From Nitrospirota bacterium (GTDB taxonomy: Bacteria; Nitrospirota; Nitrospiria; SBBL01; Manganitrophaceae), in NCBI GenBank assembly GCA_023248505.1, contig JAHFEM010000102.1, positions 1 through 6,811 on the forward strand: a DNA stretch of 6,811 bases, given 5' to 3'. Positions 1 to 5,701 of the stretch are shown here, piece after piece. The notes below the pieces were generated by a model. The model made no database searches, was not told the origin of the DNA, and saw only the letters and a list, made by a program, of their open reading frames with translations. The position numbers were made by a program, and so were the translations under genes. The stretch's first letter is position 1; each line of letters starts with the position of its first letter.

Positions 1-2
1 GC

Positions 3-677
3 GCCAAGAGAAAGTATCCGATCGAAACAGGGCTCATCGTCATCGCCATGCGCCATCAGGGCCCCCACATCGCCAAGATCCTCGCGCGGCAGGCGATTGC
101 CGAGGCGCAGCAGTTTCACGAGCGAACCGGGGTGATCGGTTTCGATGTGGCGGGGGCGGAGCGGGGAAATCCGGCGCGGCTCTTTAAAGAGGCCTTCGCC
201 ATTGCCCGTTCGGCCGATCTCGGGCTGACGATTCATGCGGGAGAGGATGAGGGACCGGAGGCGATCTGGGAAGCGCTCGATATCCTCGGCGCGCGACGGA
301 TCGGACATGGTTGCGCCGCCGTCAAAGACAAAGCGCTTCTGAAGCGACTGGCGAAAGATCAGATCTTGGTCGAATGTTGTTACACCTCGAATTACCAGAC
401 CGGCGCGGTGCCGATGGGGGCGCCTCATCCCATATTGACCTTCTTGGAACATGGGATTCCGGTCGCCATCTGCACCGACAACACGACGGTTTCAAACACC
501 GATCAAATCCGGGAGAATGAAAAGCTCTCGAAGTGGTTGACCCCGGCGCAGCTTCAAGAGATCCATCGGAAAGCCCGCGCATTCTCCTTCATCCAGCGTT
601 CCAAATCGAAAATCACGGAAAACCTCTCGCCGCAGCATGATTTGGAGCGGCCCATCTTTCATCGTTCAAAGAAATGA
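3..677 (+). CDS. add: Adenosine deaminase family protein, C-terminal part (5' end outside window)
   Basis: This is the last 224 codons of a metal-dependent deaminase of the amidohydrolase superfamily, which would hydrolyse the 6-amino group of adenosine or a related purine in the cytoplasm. The frame is open from the first bases of the window, so the ATG at 48 is internal; family members are about 340 residues, so roughly two thirds is visible. Three active-site blocks are in order: HAGE (codons 234-245; zinc-binding His and catalytic Glu), GHG (303-311; catalytic His) and CTDN (471-482; zinc-binding Asp). The Asp that follows in mammalian enzymes (TDD) is Asn here; I recall the TDN form from actinobacterial adenosine deaminases, so activity is plausible. 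The stop overlaps the next start (ATGA), suggesting translational coupling to the ABC-F gene. Aminodeoxyfutalosine deaminase (menaquinone synthesis) is in the same family and cannot be excluded. The family call is firm; the substrate is less so. Confidence 0.88.
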   Translation, partial: AKRKYPIETGLIVIAMRHQGPHIAKILARQAIAEAQQFHERTGVIGFDVAGAERGNPARLFKEAFAIARSADLGLTIHAGEDEGPEAIWEALDILGARRIGHGCAAVKDKALLKRLAKDQILVECCYTSNYQTGAVPMGAPHPILTFLEHGIPVAICTDNTTVSNTDQIRENEKLSKWLTPAQLQEIHRKARAFSFIQRSKSKITENLSPQHDLERPIFHRSKK

Positions 678-2641
678 TCTCTCTTCTGAATATCACAAAA
701 CGATTCGGGGCAAGAACCCTTCTCTCCGACGCGACCTTACAGATCGCATATGGGGATCGCATCGCCCTGATCGGCCCGAATGGGGCCGGCAAAACGACCC
801 TGCTGGAGATCATCTCGCGCAAAGTCGATCCGGACGAGGGAGAGGTCATCATCTCCAAAAGCTCGGTCGTCGGCTATCTTCCTCAAGAGATCATCCAATT
901 GAGAGGACGCTCCGTTCTCGAAGAGGTCCTCTCGGCAAGCGATTCGATCAACCAGATTGAGGCGACCCTCAAGCGGCTTGAGCACGAGATGCAGGAGACC
1001 GGCGACCCGAAGGAAAAGGAGCGCCTCGGCCTGCACTACGCCGAGCTGCAGATCCAGTATGAGTCCAAAGGGGGGTATGACCTGGAGCACCAAGCGAAAC
1101 AGATCCTCTCCGGGTTGAGCTTCAAGACGGAGAATTTCGGGAAGAAGACCGATGCGTTGAGCGGCGGATGGCTGATGCGGATTGCGCTGGCGAAGCTCCT
1201 CCTCTCTCAGCCCGATATCCTTCTTCTGGACGAGCCGACCAATCACCTCGACCTTCAATCGGTCATCTGGCTGGAGAATTTTTTAAAGGGTTATGCGGGG
1301 GCGATTTTGTTTATCTCCCACGACCGCCCCTTCATTAATGCGCTGGCCGACCGGATCGTCGAGATCGACAGCGGAAAGCTGATCAATTATACGGGGAATT
1401 ATGATCGCTATCTCGCCGCGAAGGAGGAGGCGGCGGAGATTCGGCAGTCCACCTATGAGAACCAGCAAAAGAAGATCGAAGAGACGCAGCGTTTCATCGA
1501 CCGATTCCGAGCTCAGGCGACCAAAGCGCGTCAGGTGCAGAGCCGGATCAAGCAGCTCGAGAAGATGGACAAGGTCGATCTGGCGCAGGAGCGGAAGAAG
1601 GTGCGGTTTACCTTCCCCCAGCCGGAGCGGGGAGGCCAAGAGGTCATCACCCTGGAAGGGGTCGACAAGTCGTACGGCCCGGTGAAAGTTTATCAAGGGC
1701 TGGATCTGACGATTACGCGGGGGCAGAAGGTCGCCCTGGTCGGCCCGAACGGCGCGGGGAAGTCGACCCTGATCAAGGTCCTCGCGGGGGTCTTGCCGAT
1801 TGATCGCGGCCGCCGGGCCCTCGGCCAGCGGATCAGCCTCAATTATTTCAGCCAGCATCAACTCGAATCGCTTCATCCGAATTATACGCTCCTTCAGGAG
1901 ATGCAAGAAGCCGATCCGACCGGAGCGCAGTCGTTCCTGCGCGGCATTCTCGGCGCCTTTCTCTTTTCGGGAGACGATGTTTTCAAACAGGTCTCCGTCT
2001 TGAGCGGAGGGGAGAAAAGCCGGCTCGCGCTGGCGAAGATGTTAATCAAACCGGCGAATTTCCTCCTCCTCGATGAGCCGACGAACCACCTGGATATCCC
2101 TTCGCGCGATGTCCTTGAGGAGGCGTTGAAGGAATATACCGGCACGATCTGCTTCATCACGCACGATCGGCACGTTATTCGGGCGGTCGCAAATCATATC
2201 ATCGAAGTCGATGAAGGGCGGGTGACGGTTTATCCCGGCGATTACGATTATTATCTCTACAAGAAGGAGAAGAACGCCTCGGAGGCGACTTCCTCCTCGA
2301 TGAGCCCTTCTTCCCAAGAAAAAGGACGGACACCGCTGAGTAAGGGCGAGCAGAAGGAGCAGAAGCGGCGGGAGGCGGAGGAGCGAAATCGCCTCTACCG
2401 TGAAGCGCAGCCGCTGAAGAAAAAGATCGATGCGCTTGAGAAAGCGCTCGACGAAAAAAACAAGGCCTACCAGGAATGCATGGCGCTCTTGGCCGATCCG
2501 AATATCTATCAGGACAAGGTCCGTTTTTACGAACAGATGGAGCGGCACAACCGCTTAAAGACTGAAATTGACGAAGCGACGGCCCTTTGGGAGAAGCTTT
2601 CTCTTGAGTATGAAGCCCGCTCCCAAACGACGACACCGTAG
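674..2641 (+). CDS. ABC-F family ATPase (YheS/Uup-like translation factor)
   Basis: A 655-residue soluble protein with two ABC ATPase domains and no membrane segments, the layout of ABC-F proteins that act at the ribosomal E site to resolve stalled or difficult translation. Domain 1: Walker A GPNGAGKT at 34-41, signature LSGGW at 162-166, Walker B with DEPTNHLD at 186-193, switch His216. Domain 2: GPNGAGKS at 357-364, LSGGE at 443-447, DEPTNHLD from 467, His497. Both catalytic glutamates (187, 468) are present. A helical insert around 92-140 fits the ABC-F arm. The charged linker at about 240-320, with its [15 protein letters not shown] block, is the tRNA-interaction linker. Residues about 545-650 form a Lys/Glu-rich coiled coil like the C-terminal domain of Uup/YheS/YdiF. 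The SGGW variant of signature 1 suits the YheS/GCN20 branch. The ATG overlaps the preceding stop and has no clear Shine-Dalgarno, so it is probably translated by coupling. Resistance-type ABC-F function is possible but nothing points to it. Confidence 0.96.
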   Translation: MISLLNITKRFGARTLLSDATLQIAYGDRIALIGPNGAGKTTLLEIISRKVDPDEGEVIISKSSVVGYLPQEIIQLRGRSVLEEVLSASDSINQIEATLKRLEHEMQETGDPKEKERLGLHYAELQIQYESKGGYDLEHQAKQILSGLSFKTENFGKKTDALSGGWLMRIALAKLLLSQPDILLLDEPTNHLDLQSVIWLENFLKGYAGAILFISHDRPFINALADRIVEIDSGKLINYTGNYDRYLAAKEEAAEIRQSTYENQQKKIEETQRFIDRFRAQATKARQVQSRIKQLEKMDKVDLAQERKKVRFTFPQPERGGQEVITLEGVDKSYGPVKVYQGLDLTITRGQKVALVGPNGAGKSTLIKVLAGVLPIDRGRRALGQRISLNYFSQHQLESLHPNYTLLQEMQEADPTGAQSFLRGILGAFLFSGDDVFKQVSVLSGGEKSRLALAKMLIKPANFLLLDEPTNHLDIPSRDVLEEALKEYTGTICFITHDRHVIRAVANHIIEVDEGRVTVYPGDYDYYLYKKEKNASEATSSSMSPSSQEKGRTPLSKGEQKEQKRREAEERNRLYREAQPLKKKIDALEKALDEKNKAYQECMALLADPNIYQDKVRFYEQMERHNRLKTEIDEATALWEKLSLEYEARSQTTTP

Positions 2642-2647
2642 TAAACC

Positions 2648-2668
2648 CCTCCCCATTATCAGGGGAGG
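2648..2668. other. Perfect 7-bp inverted repeat between ABC-F and epimerase-like genes
   Basis: CCTCCCC (2648-2654) and GGGGAGG (2662-2668) pair perfectly around the 7-nt loop ATTATCA, starting 7 nt after the ABC-F stop. No T-tract follows, so it is a poor intrinsic terminator as read. The loop contains the TTATCA proposed as the -35 of the next gene, so the dyad could be an operator, or an RNA hairpin that ends or protects the upstream transcript. The role is not determined. Confidence 0.45.
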
Positions 2669-2684
2669 CCGGGTGGGATATAGA
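2656..2684 (+). promoter_or_regulatory. Candidate sigma70 promoter of the epimerase-like gene
   Basis: TTATCA (2656-2661, 4/6 to TTGACA) and TATAGA (2679-2684, 4/6 to TATAAT) are exactly 17 bp apart. The -10 ends 7 nt before the ATG at 2692, so transcription would start at or one base before the start codon, giving an essentially leaderless mRNA. No good Shine-Dalgarno lies at the normal distance; GGGGAGG is over 20 nt away. The match is weaker than for the promoters at 5621-5695, but the geometry is the same. Confidence 0.35.
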
Positions 2685-2691
2685 AGCGATC

Positions 2692-3624
2692 ATGGCAAAA
2701 ACATTCACGACCGTCTTACTGATCGGAGAAGGGAGTTTGACCAAGCAGCTCGGTGTGCGTCTCCTTGAGCGCGGCTACAGTGTCTGGGCCTTGGTTTCTT
2801 CCGACGGTCTCGCTCCCGGATTTGCTCGACTCGGGATCAATCCGTTGTCCGCGGATCTGGCCGAGCCGTTTCTGGCGAAGATGGCGGTGGCCAATGCCGA
2901 TGTGGTTTATCATCTCGCCGGCCGGAGGCAACATGGGATGGCGGCGCCGGAGCCGGCTGATTTGAAGGGATTGCAGAATGTCCTTTCCATGATTCCGCGG
3001 GGCGCGATCAAACGCTATATTTATGAGAGCAGCCTCGCGGTTTATGACGGCGTGGTCCCCGGCCAGACCCCTTCGGAGACGAGCGCCTCCTCCAAAGAGG
3101 GAATCGATGAGAAGGTCTTCTGCCGGCCGAAGGGCTCGACGGGCCGGATTCATCTAGCGGCCGAGCGAGAGCTTCTTGCCCGCTTCTCCGAGGAGGGTTT
3201 TCCGGGAGTCATCCTCAGGTCCGGCTCCCTCTACCAGATGCTCCCCGGCATCTTGGATCAGATCCGCAGAGGGGTCTATCAGCTGCCGGCCGATCTGCCG
3301 TCTTTCTTTCACCGGATTTATATCGAGGACTATCTCGATATTTTGGTCGCCGCCATGGAGCAGGGGCGGCCCGGACAGGCCTATAACGTCGTCGATCAAG
3401 CGCCGCACACGCCGGCCGAATATTACAACCAAATGGCGACGCTGTTGGAGGTGGCCCCGCTGATCCCCTCCGACTCGGATTCCGGGTCCACCTCCGCCGC
3501 GGTCCGGTATCAAAACGAAAAGCTGGTCCGAGAGTTCGGCCTCTCCCTCCGGTTCCCCACCTACCGAGAAGGTCTCCTTGACGGATTCCGGAAGGCGGAA
3601 GACCTCAGAACGCGGGAGGCGTAA
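2692..3624 (+). CDS. Extended SDR / NAD-dependent epimerase-like protein, catalytic residues degenerate
   Basis: A 310-residue cytoplasmic protein with the fold signature of extended short-chain dehydrogenases (epimerase/dehydratase family): an N-terminal beta strand with a nucleotide-binding turn, VVYHLAG near residue 70, YESSLAVYDG at 111-120, a LAAERELLARF helix from 155, VILRSGSLYQ, and a C-terminal substrate region with RIYIEDYLDIL and a YNV turn. The usual GxxGxxG loop is reduced: Gly12 remains, but the other two positions are Ser15 and Lys18. The catalytic YxxxK is replaced by Thr150 and His154 (TGRIH, where active relatives read YGRSK), while the downstream helix aligns cleanly. This is therefore an atypical SDR, probably not a normal oxidoreductase or epimerase; it may bind a nucleotide or a protein partner. 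The frame is intact, so it is not an obvious pseudogene. It lies 50 nt after the ABC-F stop with its own weak promoter. Substrate and pathway are unknown. Confidence 0.85.
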   Translation: MAKTFTTVLLIGEGSLTKQLGVRLLERGYSVWALVSSDGLAPGFARLGINPLSADLAEPFLAKMAVANADVVYHLAGRRQHGMAAPEPADLKGLQNVLSMIPRGAIKRYIYESSLAVYDGVVPGQTPSETSASSKEGIDEKVFCRPKGSTGRIHLAAERELLARFSEEGFPGVILRSGSLYQMLPGILDQIRRGVYQLPADLPSFFHRIYIEDYLDILVAAMEQGRPGQAYNVVDQAPHTPAEYYNQMATLLEVAPLIPSDSDSGSTSAAVRYQNEKLVREFGLSLRFPTYREGLLDGFRKAEDLRTREA

Positions 3625-3698
3625 AGCGGTAGGCGTGAGGGGGAAAAGATGAAGAGAAGAAATCTTTTAGCCTTTCCGCCTCCCGCCTACCCCCTCCC
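3614..3698. repeat. Inverted array of GC-rich heptamer units (GGNAGGC-like)
   Basis: On the plus strand from 3614, consecutive 7-bp blocks share one phase, including GGGAGGC (3614-3620) and GGTAGGC (3628-3634), ending with GGAAAAG (3642-3648). On the minus strand, 3698 to 3671 again reads as 7-bp blocks, including GGTAGGC (3691-3685) and GGGAGGC (3684-3678). The two halves pair: 3628-3646 with 3673-3691 matches 17 of 19 positions. An alternative inner hairpin, AAAAGAT (3644-3650) with ATCTTTT (3662-3668), is perfect over 7 bp. The first unit runs into the epimerase-like stop codon. It could act as a terminator-like or protective RNA stem, though no U-run follows the outer stem. It could also be one copy of a dispersed intergenic repeat. 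Confidence 0.6.
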
Positions 3699-3715
3699 GT
3701 TATTTCAGAAATCCC

Positions 3716-3744
3716 TTGTGCCCCGCCCTTGATCGTGATATAAG
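3716..3744 (+). promoter_or_regulatory. Candidate sigma70 promoter of the methyltransferase gene
   Basis: TATAAG (3739-3744, 5/6 to the -10 consensus) lies 17 bp after TTGTGC (3716-3721), which matches only the TTG of a -35. The -10 ends 8 nt before the ATG at 3753, leaving almost no untranslated leader. The sequence between is A-rich and has no Shine-Dalgarno. Confidence 0.45.
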
Positions 3745-3752
3745 AAAAAGCC

Positions 3753-4562
3753 ATGTCTGAGCCGACCACTGAAAGCGTTGCCAAAATCTATAATGATTGG
3801 GGAAAGGGGTTTGACGACCTCGTCAGCGAGACCCCCTTCCTCATGAACAGCTATCTCCTTTACGACCTCTGCCTTGCGGAGCTGACGCGCGGGAAGCATT
3901 ATTCGCGCATCTTGGATGTCGGCTGCGGCAGCGGCTTGCAAGCGATTCATCTGGCGCCATACGCCAACGAGGTGGTCGGGATCGATCTATCGAAAGAATT
4001 GATCGAAGTTGCGAAAGATCGATGCAAGGCGCACCCCAATGTCCAATTCCAGGTGGCGAACGCCTGCAAGCTTCCCTTCCCGGATCGGAGCTTCGATTTC
4101 ATCATCTCTTACGGGGATGTCTTAAGCCATATCGTCGACGGGTATGAAGAGGCGGTCGCCGAGATGGCGCGGGTCTCGAAGCCGGGGGCGATCATCACCC
4201 TGGAGACCGACACCAAGTGGAATTTCGGGATCTTCTATCACCCGTCTGAGATGATCGACGCCCTCCGTGTTCCGGGGAAGGGGCATGCCACGCGGGTTTG
4301 GGAAGGAATGCGTTTTAAGACATTCACCTGGCGGGAGCTCAGATCGCTTCTGGAAAAAAACGGCTTTGAGATCCTCTCCTGCAGGGGCCATAATATCCTT
4401 TCTTCTTTAATCCCCGACCGCTATCTGCTCGAAAAAGGAAAGCGGACCCTCATCGGAAAGCTCGCCCTTGCGATCGGCAAGCTTGACCTGGCTCTCTCCG
4501 GGACCGCTCCCTTCAACCGATTCGGCTTTAACTTCGTGGTGACGGCAAGAAAAAAGGGATGA
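3753..4562 (+). CDS. Class I SAM-dependent methyltransferase, substrate unknown
   Basis: A 269-residue protein with the Rossmann methyltransferase core. Motif I is ILDVGCGSG at residues 53-61, which binds S-adenosylmethionine. An acidic residue (Asp78 in VVGIDLS) would hold the ribose. LPFPDRSFDFI at 107-117 is the usual adenine-binding and strand-4 block of the Methyltransf_11/25 type, and RVSKPGAIITLE is the post-III strand. The N-terminal YNDWGKGFDD helix resembles the cap of small-molecule methyltransferases of the UbiE/glycine-methyltransferase kind. The last 90 residues are a variable substrate lid that I cannot assign. No signal peptide or membrane span is evident, so it is probably cytosolic. 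It stands alone, with an intergenic repeat upstream and a convergent gene downstream, so context does not identify the substrate. The start is supported by the -10 element ending 8 nt upstream. The stop codon lies inside the stem of the convergent gene's terminator. Confidence 0.92.
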   Translation: MSEPTTESVAKIYNDWGKGFDDLVSETPFLMNSYLLYDLCLAELTRGKHYSRILDVGCGSGLQAIHLAPYANEVVGIDLSKELIEVAKDRCKAHPNVQFQVANACKLPFPDRSFDFIISYGDVLSHIVDGYEEAVAEMARVSKPGAIITLETDTKWNFGIFYHPSEMIDALRVPGKGHATRVWEGMRFKTFTWRELRSLLEKNGFEILSCRGHNILSSLIPDRYLLEKGKRTLIGKLALAIGKLDLALSGTAPFNRFGFNFVVTARKKG

Positions 4563-4581
4563 GCGCCGCCGGCGTCATCCC
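4550..4581 (-). terminator. Intrinsic terminator of the SmbP-like gene
   Basis: GGGATGA (4556-4562) pairs with TCATCCC (4575-4581), and CGCC (4564-4567) with GGCG (4571-4574), leaving G4563 bulged and a 3-nt loop. Read on the minus strand, this 11-bp stem is followed at once by six T (complement of A 4550-4555), the classic rho-independent layout, 35 nt after the smbP stop. In the plus direction only CTTT follows, so it is weaker for the methyltransferase. The stem contains the methyltransferase stop codon. Confidence 0.82.
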
Positions 4582-4616
4582 CTTTCCGATCGGATGATCC
4601 TCTATCGATTCGAGCG

Positions 4617-5054
4617 CTACTTCATCTCCTGGGCGTGCTTGTTGCCTTCCTTCGCATGCATCAACGCTTCCTTCGCATGGTTCATCATGACGTCGTTATG
4701 GCCGGCCTCTCCATGTTCGACGGCGGCATTTGCGTGGGTGACCGCTTCTTGCACATGCTTCATCGCTCCGCCGCCGTGCATCTCCGTCGGGCTTCCCTTG
4801 TCGGCGCTTTTCACCGCCTCTTGACCGTGGTTTAAACACTCTTGTCCGTCCTGCGCCATCTGCTTGAAGTGTTTTACCGCCGTGCCGGTGTGTCCTTGTC
4901 CGCCGTGATCCATCCCGCTCTCTCCCGTCTCGACCATGGCATTGCAATGTGCCTTTGCGGTCCCGGCATGTCCGGCGTCGGCGAACGCAGAGGTCGATGC
5001 CGACGCAATGAAAAGGGCGGCCGCCATCATGGTGAATTTAGTCGCATGATTCAT
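4617..5054 (-). CDS. smbP: SmbP-like small periplasmic metal-binding protein (His-rich)
   Basis: A 145-residue exported protein that probably buffers copper or other divalent metals in the periplasm, as described for SmbP of Nitrosomonas europaea. A signal peptide covers residues 1-25 (Lys6, hydrophobic 9-19, cleavage after SAFA). The mature chain has 14 His, 9 Met, 2 Cys (37, 73) and no Trp or Tyr. His spacing is strikingly regular: most intervals are 7 or 14, with two intervals of 5 at the HGxxGH turns (50-55, 114-119). The C-terminal part from 100 runs 100, 107, 114, 119, 126, 133, 140, with SmbP-like blocks such as NHAKEALMHAKEG. This suits two or three amphipathic helices with a His stripe. 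The start at 5054 is chosen because AAAGGAGG lies 4 nt upstream and the signal peptide follows; an in-frame extension to 5288 would run into the DUF192 gene and destroy the signal peptide. It is longer than the N. europaea protein because of an extra His/Met/Cys N-terminal half. Confidence 0.88.
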   Translation of the reverse strand: MNHATKFTMMAAALFIASASTSAFADAGHAGTAKAHCNAMVETGESGMDHGGQGHTGTAVKHFKQMAQDGQECLNHGQEAVKSADKGSPTEMHGGGAMKHVQEAVTHANAAVEHGEAGHNDVMMNHAKEALMHAKEGNKHAQEMK

Positions 5055-5058
5055 GTTT

Positions 5059-5066
5059 CCTCCTTT
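5059..5066 (-). promoter_or_regulatory. Strong Shine-Dalgarno of the SmbP-like gene
   Basis: On the minus strand AAAGGAGG lies 4 nt before the ATG at 5054. It fixes the start codon against the longer open frame. It is the only consensus-like ribosome site in this window, which suggests high expression. Confidence 0.9.
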
Positions 5067-5091
5067 GTAAGGGTGGGACAAAAACAGCCGG

Positions 5092-5120
5092 AATCTAGCA
5101 CCCCGCGAGGGGACTGTCAA
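5092..5120 (-). promoter_or_regulatory. Sigma70 promoter of the SmbP-like gene, dyad in spacer
   Basis: On the minus strand a perfect TTGACA (5120-5115) is followed after exactly 17 bp by TAGATT (5097-5092, 4/6). The spacer holds the small dyad CCCCTCGCGGGG. The predicted start near 5085 gives a leader of about 31 nt containing the Shine-Dalgarno. So smbP is transcribed independently of the DUF192 gene upstream. The dyad is in operator position, but the 17-bp spacer is not the 19-20 bp typical of MerR-type metal promoters. Confidence 0.7.
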
Positions 5121-5164
5121 GATCGCGGAAAAGCGGGGTCTGGTTCGGTCCGGCGGGAGCGGTT

Positions 5165-5614
5165 TTAAAATCGGACCTTCATTCCCAATTTCAATTTTTC
5201 TCTCTCTGCAAAGCCCGATTCGACCTCCACGACGTAGAGGGCGTCTTTGTCGACCGGCCCGTAATTCGGGCAGGGGTCCGCTTTGCACGGAGGAGTTTTC
5301 TCGGAGATGAAAACGACCTCTTTCTTCTCGTTGAGCCAGATGATGTCGATCGGGAATTTGCAGTTCTTCATCCAGAAAAGATAAGGGTGCGCCTCCTGGA
5401 AGATAAAAAGCATCCCGCTACCGGGAGCGAGGGAATCGCGGAACATCAATCCGACGTTCCGCGCCTGAGGGGTGTCGGCCACCTCGGCATTGACCTTGAT
5501 TCCGCTCGGGAAAATCACCGCGCGACGGTCGGGTAATTTCTCCGAGAGAGCCGGTCTCCAGGAGGGGAGGGCCGTTGCCAGGAGGAGGAAAAAAATAAGA
5601 AACGCTTTTCGCAT
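5165..5614 (-). CDS. DUF192 domain protein, exported
   Basis: A 149-residue protein of the DUF192 family, whose biochemical function is not established. Residues 1-24 look like a signal peptide (Arg2-Lys3, hydrophobic 4-16, possible cleavage after PALS), so the domain should be periplasmic, or lipid-free and secreted. Family hallmarks appear in order: RNVGLMFR (52-59), GMLFIF (67-72), FWMKNCKFPIDIIW (80-93), the PC...PCPNYGP segment with Cys110 and Cys115, and YVVEVESGFAEREKL near the end. Cys85, Cys110 and Cys115 are the only cysteines. The length is normal for the family with a leader. A strong promoter sits directly against the ATG, with no Shine-Dalgarno. The gene is divergent from tonB and reads toward smbP, which has its own promoter. 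The family call is firm; the role is unknown. Confidence 0.93.
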   Translation of the reverse strand: MRKAFLIFFLLLATALPSWRPALSEKLPDRRAVIFPSGIKVNAEVADTPQARNVGLMFRDSLAPGSGMLFIFQEAHPYLFWMKNCKFPIDIIWLNEKKEVVFISEKTPPCKADPCPNYGPVDKDALYVVEVESGFAEREKLKLGMKVRF

Positions 5615-5620
5615 GGGTCT

Positions 5621-5649
5621 ATCTTAAGAAAAAGAAATCGATCTGTCAA
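5621..5649 (-). promoter_or_regulatory. Sigma70 promoter of the DUF192 gene, predicted leaderless
   Basis: On the minus strand a perfect TTGACA (5649-5644) and TAAGAT (5626-5621, 4/6) are 17 bp apart. Only AGACCC separates the -10 from the ATG at 5614, so the normal start point, about 7 nt after the -10, falls on the A of the ATG. No Shine-Dalgarno is present in the six bases available. Confidence 0.72.
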
Positions 5650-5666
5650 CGGCGGCGCGGCGGTAT

Positions 5667-5695
5667 TTGATGCGCATTGCCATCAATGCTATAAT
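5667..5695 (+). promoter_or_regulatory. Sigma70 promoter of tonB, predicted leaderless
   Basis: TTGATG (5667-5672, 4/6) and a perfect TATAAT (5690-5695) are exactly 17 bp apart. CCGCTT is the only sequence between the -10 and the ATG at 5702, placing the expected start point on the A of the ATG. The layout mirrors the divergent DUF192 promoter; the two -35 hexamers face each other across 17 bp of CGG-rich sequence (5650-5666). Confidence 0.75.
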
Positions 5696-5701
5696 CCGCT
5701 T

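Noticed and set aside
737..1906. Long open frames on the minus strand opposite the ABC-F gene (737-1258 and 1283-1906)
   Set aside because: They lie wholly opposite strong ABC motifs. Both contain a similar RADQGD stretch only because each is the complement of a duplicated Walker A region. They have no start signals or recognisable domains.
2042..2744. Minus-strand open frames near the ABC-F 3' end and the epimerase-like start (2042-2548, 2199-2744)
   Set aside because: They are low-complexity Leu/Arg/Ser-rich translations of the complement of a coiled-coil coding region. They overlap conserved coding sequence and show no ribosome site.
3628..3691. The 17/19 inverted repeat as a standard intrinsic terminator of the epimerase-like gene
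   Set aside because: No T-run follows the outer stem. The internal heptamer periodicity on both strands fits a repeat element better, although some transcript-end role remains possible.
4594..5168. Plus-strand open frames opposite smbP (4594-4824, 4635-4835, 4842-5168)
   Set aside because: They are the complement of a His/Ala-rich repetitive gene, which gives artificial hydrophobic-looking translations. No promoter or ribosome site supports them.
5055..5288. N-terminal extension of the SmbP-like gene to the ATG at 5288
   Set aside because: The extension covers the smbP promoter and the DUF192 3' end, and would bury the signal peptide. The AAAGGAGG site fixes the start at 5054.
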